Assembly (NCBI GenBank): GCA_023424215.1
Contig: JAFAEC010000036.1
Coordinates: 1-17,454 of the forward strand
Reading direction: 5' to 3'
DNA length: 17,454 bases
DNA from: Pseudomonadota bacterium
GTDB taxonomy: Bacteria; Pseudomonadota; Alphaproteobacteria; Caulobacterales; Caulobacteraceae
In this document: positions 1 to 5,098 of the stretch, piece by piece
Position numbering within the stretch: the stretch's first letter is position 1
How the letters are laid out: every line of letters starts with the position of its first letter
Made by a program: the position numbers and the translations under genes
Notes under the pieces: generated by a model
Database searches by the model: none
Seen by the model: the letters and a program-made list of their open reading frames with translations, nothing else
What the model was told of the DNA's origin: nothing

Positions 1-129
1 CCAGACGATCGTGGCGTAGAACGTCCACAGCCACCACTTCGGCAGCGGCTTATCAAGTTCCTTGATGCCGTCCCACTCGTGACCTGTCGTTTCGACGCCG
101 GTCACTTCATCGACTTCCTTGATGCTCAT
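1..129 (-). CDS. ccoP: cbb3-type cytochrome c oxidase subunit CcoP, N-terminal fragment
   Basis: Partial gene: only the first 43 codons lie in the window and the rest continues beyond base 1. The visible peptide begins MSIKEVDEVTG, has the GHEWDGIKELDKPLPKWW segment typical of CcoP just before its membrane anchor, and ends inside that hydrophobic anchor (LWTFYATIVW). CcoP is the di-heme c subunit that passes electrons to CcoO and CcoN; the heme-binding CxxCH motifs would lie outside the window. Its ATG overlaps the ccoQ stop as ATGA (bases 126-129), so the two are translationally coupled and co-transcribed from ccoN. G+C over the first 300 bases is 58% by hand count, clearly below the window's usual 70%. 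Identification rests on the N-terminal motif and on operon position. Confidence 0.93.
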   Translation of the reverse strand, partial: MSIKEVDEVTGVETTGHEWDGIKELDKPLPKWWLWTFYATIVW

Positions 130-305
130 TTGCGGCCCTCGCCGGGGAACGATTTTTTGTCGAGATCGAGAGCCTGTTTCTGCGCATCCTCGAAGCGGCG
201 CCGATTGCCCGGCCAGAAGGCATAGGCAATGACGCCAAGAAACAGGGCAATGAACAGCAGAAGGGATGCGACCTGACTGAACTGGGCGACCGTGTCGTAC
301 GTCAT
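126..305 (-). CDS. ccoQ: cbb3-type cytochrome c oxidase small subunit CcoQ
   Basis: Small membrane subunit of the cbb3 oxidase, 59 residues from the ATG at 305. One transmembrane helix (about residues 9-29) is followed by the CcoQ signature YAFWPGNRRRFEDA and a charged cytoplasmic tail. In other bacteria CcoQ (FixQ) stabilises the complex and its interaction with CcoP. A GTG three codons upstream (base 314) could also start the protein, but ATG 305 has a purine-rich GATGAGG stretch at a suitable distance and gives the usual MTYDTVAQFSQ start. The gene lies between ccoO (stop at 316-318) and ccoP (4-base overlap). Function follows from family and position. Confidence 0.93.
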   Translation of the reverse strand: MTYDTVAQFSQVASLLLFIALFLGVIAYAFWPGNRRRFEDAQKQALDLDKKSFPGEGRK

Positions 306-315
306 GATGAGCACC

Positions 316-1050
316 TCATCTCAGGTTCGGGCCAGCGGCATCGAAACTGGTGAAGTCCACCAGCGTGCCGAGCACCTGCAGGTAGGCAATCATCGCATCG
401 AGCTCCGTCGCCTCGCTGCCGACTTTGCCGTCGAATTTCCCGATGCGGGCTTTCGGATAACGCGTCAGCATTTCGCGTGCGGCCCGCGACTCCGGATCGG
501 TTTGCGCTCTGAGATCGGCGACGGCCTTCTCGATCATCTCATCGGTGTAGGGAACGCCGACAGCTCGCAGTGCCTTCAACCGTTCCGCAAAGTTGGCGGC
601 GTCGAGCTTACGGGTTGCGACCCACGCGTATCCCGGCATGATGCTTTCGGGCACGACAGCGCGTGGATTGATCATGTGCTCGGCGTGCCATTGATCCGAG
701 TACTTTCCACCGACGCGCGCGAGGTCCGGCCCCGTCCGCTTCGAGCCCCACTGGAATGGGTGATCGTACATGCTCTCGGCGGCGAGGCTGTAGTGGCCGT
801 AGCGCTCGACCTCGTCCCGGAGCGGGCGAACCATCTGCGAGTGGCAGCTGTAGCAACCCTCGGAGACGTAGATGTCGCGTCCCGCCTGCTCCAGGGGGGT
901 GTAGGGACGCACGCCCTCCACTTCCTCGATGGTGCTCTCCACCCAGAACAGGGGGGCGATCTCGATCAGCCCCCCGATCGACACCGTGATGACGATGCCG
1001 ATGACGAGCCACAGCGAGTGGCGCTCGAACTTCTGATGTCGCTTCCACAT
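316..1050 (-). CDS. ccoO: cbb3-type cytochrome c oxidase subunit CcoO (mono-heme)
   Basis: Mono-heme c subunit of the cbb3 oxidase, 244 residues, which relays electrons from CcoP to the CcoN catalytic core on the periplasmic side. An N-terminal membrane anchor lies at about residues 14-35. The family stretch EGCYSCHSQMVRP follows, with heme attachment C66-x-x-C69-H70, and the likely axial methionine is in ESIMPGY (M139). The segments RYGHYSLAAESMYDHPFQWGSKRTGPDLARVGGKYSDQWH are strongly conserved in CcoO. It starts 7 bases after the ccoN stop, so it belongs to the same transcript; the ribosome binding site is poor (GGAATAAG), suggesting reliance on coupling. Length and motifs are complete. 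G+C is moderate (about 63%), between ccoN and ccoP/Q. Confidence 0.97.
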   Translation of the reverse strand: MWKRHQKFERHSLWLVIGIVITVSIGGLIEIAPLFWVESTIEEVEGVRPYTPLEQAGRDIYVSEGCYSCHSQMVRPLRDEVERYGHYSLAAESMYDHPFQWGSKRTGPDLARVGGKYSDQWHAEHMINPRAVVPESIMPGYAWVATRKLDAANFAERLKALRAVGVPYTDEMIEKAVADLRAQTDPESRAAREMLTRYPKARIGKFDGKVGSEATELDAMIAYLQVLGTLVDFTSFDAAGPNLR

Positions 1051-1057
1051 GGTGCGC

Positions 1058-2713
1058 TTATTCCGCCGGCAGGAGTTGGGGTTCGATCGTCGAGGACGGC
1101 GCGGTCTTCGCGTCGGTCACGGGCATGCGGATCGTCTTCCAGACGTTCCAGGCCATGATCCCCGTTCCGCTGAAGAACATCAGGCCGCCCAGCACCCGGA
1201 TCACGTTCTGGATGTGCTTGGCCGAGACCGTCTCGATGAAGCTGTTGGCCAGGAAGCCGTCGGGCGTGTACTCGCGCCACATCAGGCCTTCCATGATCCC
1301 GGAGACCCACATCGAGGTGATGTAGAGGACGATGCCGGTGGTCGCGATCCAGAAGTGCCACTCGATGGCGGCCTTCGAATACATGGCCGGCTTCTTCCAC
1401 AGCCACGGCACGAGGCAGTAGATCGCCCCGAAGGTGATCAGGCCGTTCCAGCCCAGGGCGCCGGAGTGCACGTGGCCGACGGTCCAGTCAGTGTAGTGCG
1501 ACAGGGCGTTGACCGTCCGGATGGACATCAGCGGCCCCTCGAAGGTGGCCATGCCGTAGAAGGCGATGGCGACCACCATCATGCGGATCACCGGGTCGGT
1601 GCGCAGCTTGTCCCACGCCCCCGACAGGGTCATCAGGCCGTTGATCATGCCGCCCCACGACGGCATCCACAGCATCACCGAGAAGGTCATGCCCAGGGTC
1701 TGCGCCCACTGCGGCAGCGCCGTGTAGTGCAGGTGGTGCGGCCCGGCCCAGATGTAGATGAAGATCAGCGACCAGAAGTGGACGATCGACAGACGGTACG
1801 AATAGACCGGCCGCTCCGCCCGCTTCGGCACGAAGTAGTACATGATGCCGAGGAAGCCGGTGGTCAGCCAGAAGCCCACGGCGTTGTGGCCGTACCACCA
1901 CTGGGTCAGGGCGTCCTGCACCCCGGCGAAGGCCGAATAGCTGCGCGCCTCCGTCAGCCCGACCGGAATCGCCAGATTGTTGACGATGTGCAGGATGGCG
2001 ATGGTGACGATGAAGGCCAGGTAGAACCAGTTGGCCACATAGATGTGCGGCTCCTTGCGCTTCCAGATCGTGCCGAGGAAGACCAGCAGGTAGGCCACCC
2101 AGACCACCGTCAGCCACAGGTCGGTCAGCCACTCGGGCTCGGCGTATTCGCGCGACTGGGTGATGCCGGCCAGGTAGCCCACGGCGGCCAGCACGATGAA
2201 CAGCTGGTAGCCCCAGAACACGAACCACGGCAGCACGCCGCCGAACAGCCGCGCCTTGCAGGTCCGCTGCACCACCCAGAAGGAGGTCGCGATCAGGGCG
2301 TTGCCGAGGAAGGCGAAGATCACCCCCGAGGTGTGCAGCGGGCGGATGCGCCCGAAGTTGGTCCAGCCATGGTCGGGGAAGTAGAGCTGGTTCGGCCAGG
2401 CCAGCTGGGCCGCGGCGATGACGCCGACCAGCATGCCCACCAGCCCCCAGAACACCGTGGCCACGACCCCGGCGCGAATCACGCCGTCGGCGTAGCGCGA
2501 GGCGTCCGAGCGGAATCGCTCATTGCCCACGCCGATGGTCATGGCCCCAAGCGAGGCCACGCCCGCCGCCAGCAGGATATAGCCCTGCAGCCGGAAGGCC
2601 GGATCTTCGGTCATGCCGGTCCCCAGAAGGGCCAGCAAGGTCAGCAGTCCCACTGACAGGAACAGCCAGGTCACGTCGCCTGGCGTGCCTGCGGTCCTCG
2701 ATTGTGTCGCCAT
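1058..2713 (-). CDS. ccoN: cbb3-type cytochrome c oxidase catalytic subunit CcoN
   Basis: Heme-copper oxidase catalytic subunit that reduces O2 with high affinity at a heme b3-CuB centre and pumps protons; 551 residues, with about twelve or more membrane segments. Ligands are visible: RPLHTSG (H127, low-spin heme b), WWYGHNAVG (H276, CuB), Y320 six residues before H326/H327 in AGPHHLHY (the Tyr cross-linked to a CuB His, and the other two CuB ligands), and VGHVHSGALGWNG (H414 and H416, high- and low-spin hemes). The spacings 276-320 and 326-414 match what I recall for the Pseudomonas stutzeri enzyme. ATG 2713 was chosen over an in-frame upstream ATG at 2797 because the protein then begins MATQSRTAG, GGGGACG lies about 10 bases ahead, and the longer start would sit upstream of the FNR-type box. 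First gene of ccoNOQP. Confidence 0.97.
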   Translation of the reverse strand: MATQSRTAGTPGDVTWLFLSVGLLTLLALLGTGMTEDPAFRLQGYILLAAGVASLGAMTIGVGNERFRSDASRYADGVIRAGVVATVFWGLVGMLVGVIAAAQLAWPNQLYFPDHGWTNFGRIRPLHTSGVIFAFLGNALIATSFWVVQRTCKARLFGGVLPWFVFWGYQLFIVLAAVGYLAGITQSREYAEPEWLTDLWLTVVWVAYLLVFLGTIWKRKEPHIYVANWFYLAFIVTIAILHIVNNLAIPVGLTEARSYSAFAGVQDALTQWWYGHNAVGFWLTTGFLGIMYYFVPKRAERPVYSYRLSIVHFWSLIFIYIWAGPHHLHYTALPQWAQTLGMTFSVMLWMPSWGGMINGLMTLSGAWDKLRTDPVIRMMVVAIAFYGMATFEGPLMSIRTVNALSHYTDWTVGHVHSGALGWNGLITFGAIYCLVPWLWKKPAMYSKAAIEWHFWIATTGIVLYITSMWVSGIMEGLMWREYTPDGFLANSFIETVSAKHIQNVIRVLGGLMFFSGTGIMAWNVWKTIRMPVTDAKTAPSSTIEPQLLPAE

Positions 2714-2775
2714 GTTGCGGACGTCCCCACACGAATTGGTGACGGCCTCCGTGCGCCCGATCCGGACCCTCGGCA

Positions 2776-2789
2776 TTGCGCTAGCGCAA
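2776..2789 (-). promoter_or_regulatory. FNR/FixK-type box upstream of ccoN
   Basis: TTGCGCTAGCGCAA is a perfect 14-bp palindrome. It fits the FixK/FNR half-site scheme TTG(A/C)-N6-(T/G)CAA. It ends 62 bases before the ccoN ATG, where the oxygen-responsive regulators FixK, Anr and FNR classically act on cbb3 operons. I do not see a convincing -10 hexamer at the class II distance (2748-2753 reads CACGGA on the minus strand), so the exact start point is open. The site is seen directly; the regulator is inferred. Confidence 0.72.
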
Positions 2790-2911
2790 AGACGCACTCC
2801 GGGATTTCAGGGTGGACTCCCCGCCCCCGCCTTTCCGCACACAACACGAGCCGGGCCGGCGGGATGCGCTTCAGCCGCCCGATGTCCGCCGCTCGCGGCG
2901 GCCGCCCCGGC

Positions 2912-2925
2912 TTGAGCTGGGTCAA
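2912..2925 (+). promoter_or_regulatory. FNR/FixK-type box upstream of the CBS-domain gene
   Basis: TTGAGCTGGGTCAA matches TTGA-N6-TCAA. Its centre (2918.5) is 31 bp from the centre of a weak -10 hexamer CAGATT (2947-2952; three of six consensus bases). This is close to the spacing of class II FNR/CRP-type promoters, in which the box replaces the -35 element. A transcript would start near 2960, about 25 bases before the CBS-protein ATG. It faces away from the ccoN box 136 bp to the left, so the control region is divergent and both sides may answer to low oxygen. Confidence 0.7.
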
Positions 2926-2984
2926 TGCGCCCGGCCGGCGACGCCCCAGATTGCCTCCCGGACACGCCGGAAAAGGAGGCGACA

Positions 2985-3398
2985 ATGAAGGTCAGTGAAG
3001 TGATGCATCGCGGTGCCGTTTGTCTGGATGACGACACGCCGCTTCGGGAAGTCGCCCGCGCCATGCGGGAGGAGGACGTCGGCGCGATTCCGATCAGCGC
3101 AGCCGGCGAACTGGTCGGCCTCGTCACCGATCGCGACATCGCCTGCCGGGCGGTCGCCGACGGCGGCAACATCGCCGGTCTGACGGCCCGCGACGTGATG
3201 TCGGAAGACCCCGTCTGCTGCGATGCCGACGACGATCTGGAGCAGGCGGTCCAGTTGATGGAGAACCGCCGGATCCGACGCCTTCCGGTGATGGACGAAG
3301 GGTCGCTGGTCGGCATGCTCAGCCTGGGCGACATCTCCGGCCGCGCGGGCGACGCGGTCGCGGCCGAGGTTCTCCGTTCCGTGGCCAGCCACCACTGA
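2985..3398 (+). CDS. CBS-domain pair protein
   Basis: A 137-residue cytoplasmic protein made almost entirely of two CBS domains (about residues 1-58 and 66-125), the module that binds adenosine ligands such as AMP, ATP or NAD. CBS repeats are recognised by MKVSEVMHRGAVCLDDDTPL, GLVTDRDIACRAV, ARDVMSEDPVCCDADDDL and RIRRLPVMDEGSLVGMLSLGDI. No enzyme or channel domain is attached, so it probably acts by binding a ligand or a partner protein. ATG 2985 has a near-ideal AAGGAGG (2973-2979) five bases upstream; longer in-frame starts would run back into the FNR-type box. Stand-alone CBS pairs are common in hypoxia regulons of other bacteria, for example mycobacterial Hrp1, which agrees with the box at 2912-2925. 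The precise ligand cannot be read from sequence. Confidence 0.92.
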   Translation: MKVSEVMHRGAVCLDDDTPLREVARAMREEDVGAIPISAAGELVGLVTDRDIACRAVADGGNIAGLTARDVMSEDPVCCDADDDLEQAVQLMENRRIRRLPVMDEGSLVGMLSLGDISGRAGDAVAAEVLRSVASHH

Positions 3399-3414
3399 AC
3401 CGGCCCCCGGGTCA

Positions 3415-3456
3415 GGGCGGTTCGCGACGATTGATCTCGCTCAAGGCGAACCGCCC
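3415..3456. repeat. 11-bp perfect inverted repeat enclosing an FNR/FixK-type box
   Basis: The arms are GGGCGGTTCGC (3415-3425) and GCGAACCGCCC (3446-3456), an exact reverse complement across a 20-base spacer that contains the FNR-type box 3431-3444. In RNA this would form a GC-rich stem starting 16 bases after the CBS-gene stop, so it may end or stabilise that transcript. There is no T-tract, so it is not a typical intrinsic terminator. On DNA it could be a second regulator's site overlapping the FixK-type box. Confidence 0.7.
3431..3444 (+). promoter_or_regulatory. FNR/FixK-type box and promoter for the DUF2267 operon
   Basis: TTGATCTCGCTCAA matches the consensus TTGAT-N4-ATCAA in nine of ten specified bases and TTGA-N6-TCAA fully. 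Its centre (3437.5) is exactly 32 bp from the centre of TACCAA (3467-3472), a weak -10 with three of six consensus bases. A class II start would fall near 3479, leaving a short leader that contains AAGGAG (3485-3490) before the ATG at 3498. This is the best FNR-like box in the window. Confidence 0.75.
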
Positions 3457-3497
3457 GCCGCGGCCGTACCAACCCTGCTGAGGGAAGGAGTGCAGCC

Positions 3498-3935
3498 ATG
3501 TCCACCGGACTGCCCGTCTTCGACACCACCGTCCAGGAATCCAACGCTTGGCTGAAGGCCATCGAGGCGCGATTGCCGCCCTGCGATCGGCAGCAGGCCT
3601 ACGCCGCCTTTCGCGCCGCCGGCCATGTGCTCCGCGACCGACTGCCGATGGAGGCCGTGCTCGGTCTCTCGGCCCAATTGCCGATGCTCCTGCGCGGCGT
3701 CTTCCTCGAGGGCTGGCGACCGGTCGAGGGCGCGCTCGACATTCGCGGCGCCGATGATTTCGGCGCGGAGATCGAGCGGCGGTTCCCGCCGGCCTTTCCA
3801 AAAAGAGGCGTGGAGGCCGCCGAGGCGGTGTTCCGCGTCATGGTCGATCATCTCGATCCCGGCGAGACCCGCAAGCTGGCCGAGCGCCTGCCCAAATCGC
3901 TCAGGGCCCTCTGGCCTGCCGCACACACCGTCTGA
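3498..3935 (+). CDS. DUF2267 domain protein
   Basis: A 145-residue protein that is a single DUF2267 domain, recognised by AYAAFRAAGHVLRDRLPMEAVLGLSAQLPMLLRGVFLEGW and a C-terminal half that repeats the pattern in weaker form (VEAAEAVFRVMVDHLDPGETRKLAERLPKSLRALW). The fold appears to be all-helical and cytoplasmic. There is no signal peptide or membrane segment, and no catalytic residues are known to me, so the molecular role is unknown. In many proteobacteria this family sits beside stress, CBS and universal-stress genes. The start is supported by AAGGAG seven bases upstream of the ATG. It is the first gene of a tight three-gene set, 15 bases ahead of the host-attachment-family gene, and is preceded by an FNR-type box (3431-3444). 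Confidence 0.88.
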   Translation: MSTGLPVFDTTVQESNAWLKAIEARLPPCDRQQAYAAFRAAGHVLRDRLPMEAVLGLSAQLPMLLRGVFLEGWRPVEGALDIRGADDFGAEIERRFPPAFPKRGVEAAEAVFRVMVDHLDPGETRKLAERLPKSLRALWPAAHTV

Positions 3936-3950
3936 CGCCGAGGTCCACAG

Positions 3951-4409
3951 ATGTCCCGCCCCGACCTTCTCTTCGTCCTGACCGCCGGCGGCCGCGCGCG
4001 CCTCGTCAAGCGCGCCCCGAACGGCGGCGATCACTACGTCACGGTCGAGGAGATCGACCACACCGACGCCCTCCAGCAGCTTCGCGAGGAGCTGAGGTCC
4101 AGCCCGCCGGCGCGGGTTTTCTCCAGCCATGACTCGCGGCGCTCCGCGTCCGGCCCCGAGGACTTCCTCACCCCCGCCAAGGAGGCTTTCATGACGGAGG
4201 TCGCCGACCGCGCCCTTGCGAGGGTCGAGCGCGACATGCTGGACGGCGTCTTCCTCGCCGCGCCGCCGCGGCTGATGGACGTGTTCGAGGAGCGACTGAA
4301 CGGCCGCGCGCCGATCGCGGGCAGGCTGGCCAAGGACATCACCAAGGCCCCGGACCACAGACTCGGCGACTGGCTGGATCAGGCCCTTCGCCCGCAGTTC
4401 GGCTCGTGA
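3951..4409 (+). CDS. Host-attachment-family protein (eRF1-like fold)
   Basis: A 152-residue cytoplasmic protein of the family named 'protein required for attachment to host cells' (Host_attach). It shows the family's N-terminal strand LLFVLTAGGRARLVKR, the SSHDSRRSASGPEDFLTPAKEAFMTEVADRALARVE segment and the C-terminal VFLAAPPRLMDVFEERL...GRLAKDITKAPDHRLGDWL. The family name comes from a plant-colonisation phenotype, but such proteins resemble the bacterial eRF1-like group of release-factor-related folds, which points to a ribosome-linked role; that link is from memory and not proven here. No signal peptide. It lies 15 bases after DUF2267 and its TGA overlaps a GTG in GTGA, 11 bases before the hpf-like ATG. 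Its place in front of a ribosome hibernation factor supports a translation-related job by inference. Confidence 0.85.
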   Translation: MSRPDLLFVLTAGGRARLVKRAPNGGDHYVTVEEIDHTDALQQLREELRSSPPARVFSSHDSRRSASGPEDFLTPAKEAFMTEVADRALARVERDMLDGVFLAAPPRLMDVFEERLNGRAPIAGRLAKDITKAPDHRLGDWLDQALRPQFGS

Positions 4410-4420
4410 GGGCGACCGGA

Positions 4421-4981
4421 ATGCCTTTCCCTCTCCAGATCGCCTTCGAGGGCGGCTTGCCGCCCAGCGACGCCTTGCGCGCCCGTATCGAGCGCGAGGC
4501 CGACAAGCTCGAACGCTTCCACGACGGCATCATCGCGTGCCGCGTCGCCGTCATCGGCCGCCCGGGCCGCCGCCGCCATGGCGACCTCTATGCGGTCCGC
4601 CTGCAGATCTCCACGCCCGGCGACTGCGACGTGGTGATCGACCGCAACCCGCCCGCCGACCACGCTCATGAGGACGCCTTCGTGACCGTCCGCGACGCCT
4701 TCGACGCGGCCCGCCGACGGCTTCAGGACCGCCGCCGGCGCGTGCAGGGCCAGGTCAAGCACCACGAGCCTGCGCCGCAGGGCCGGATCGTCCGGCTCTT
4801 CCCCGACGAGGGCTACGGCTTCATCGAAAGCGGCGACGGACGGGAGATCTATTTCCACCGCAACGCCGTCGTGAACGACGGCTTCGAGCGGCTCGCCGTG
4901 GGGACGGCCGTGCGCTTCGCCGAAGCCGAGGGCGACAAGGGCCCGCAGGCCTCCACCGTCCACGCCAACGGCAAGGCCTGA
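4421..4981 (+). CDS. HPF/RaiA-type ribosome hibernation factor fused to a cold-shock domain
   Basis: A 186-residue two-domain protein. Residues 1-110 form an HPF/RaiA domain (PLQIAFEGGLPPSDALRARIEREADKLERFHDGIIACRVAV, then a basic helix with RDAFDAARRRLQDRRRRVQGQ), which in this family occupies the 30S decoding channel and inactivates idle ribosomes. Residues 120-184 form a cold-shock domain (GRIVRLFPDEGYGFIESGDGREIYFHRNAV), with RNP1 as GYGFIES and RNP2 as IYFHRN. The usual long-HPF dimerisation domain is absent and the nucleic-acid-binding domain takes its place. The start was set at ATG 4421, which has GAGGG (4408-4412) at good spacing and gives a normal MPFPLQIAFEGG start; a GTG at 4406, overlapping the previous stop, is possible. 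Last gene of the FNR-boxed set. Confidence 0.9.
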   Translation: MPFPLQIAFEGGLPPSDALRARIEREADKLERFHDGIIACRVAVIGRPGRRRHGDLYAVRLQISTPGDCDVVIDRNPPADHAHEDAFVTVRDAFDAARRRLQDRRRRVQGQVKHHEPAPQGRIVRLFPDEGYGFIESGDGREIYFHRNAVVNDGFERLAVGTAVRFAEAEGDKGPQASTVHANGKA

Positions 4982-4983
4982 AC

Positions 4984-4999
4984 GCCGCCCTCGGGCGGC
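4984..4999. terminator. Hairpin between the hpf-like gene and tRNA-Leu
   Basis: GCCGCCC and GGGCGGC form a 7-bp GC stem with a two-base gap (effectively a CTCG loop) just after the hpf-like stop at 4981 and just beyond the tRNA 3' end on the other strand. It is well placed to end both converging transcripts. Neither side has a clear T-tract, so intrinsic termination is only likely, not certain. Confidence 0.5.
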
Positions 5000-5006
5000 T
5001 CGTGGC

Positions 5007-5091
5007 TGGTGCGAGCGGCGGGGATCGAACCCGCATGACCGAGGTCGAGGGATTTTAAGTCCCTTGCGTCTACCAGTTTCGCCACGCTCGC
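5007..5091 (-). tRNA. tRNA-Leu(UAA)
   Basis: Read on the minus strand, the 5' acceptor arm GCGAGCG (5091-5085) pairs with CGCTCGC (5017-5011), followed by discriminator A and an encoded CCA (5009-5007). The D-arm region is GCGAAACTGGTAGACGC. The anticodon loop CTTAAAA (5059-5053) sits in an AGGGA/TCCCT stem and gives anticodon TAA (5057-5055), which reads UUA/UUG leucine codons. The T arm is GCGGGTTCGATCCCCGC. The long variable arm (CGACCTCGGTC) is the class II feature expected of tRNA-Leu. It begins only 7 bases after the stop of the M28 peptidase gene on the same strand. Confidence 0.97.
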
Positions 5092-5098
5092 GGCGGGA

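Noticed and set aside
292..1158. 288-codon plus-strand frame across ccoO and ccoQ
   Set aside because: It lies opposite ccoO and ccoQ, whose heme and membrane motifs are unambiguous. High G+C makes long antisense frames common; the same holds for 1049-2656, 8737-10677, 10884-13127 and 12811-14055.
2702..2998. 98-codon plus-strand frame in the ccoN/CBS intergenic region
   Set aside because: It has no recognisable domain, overlaps both FNR-type boxes and the true CBS start, and has low-complexity Arg/Pro/Gly content typical of GC-rich noncoding DNA.
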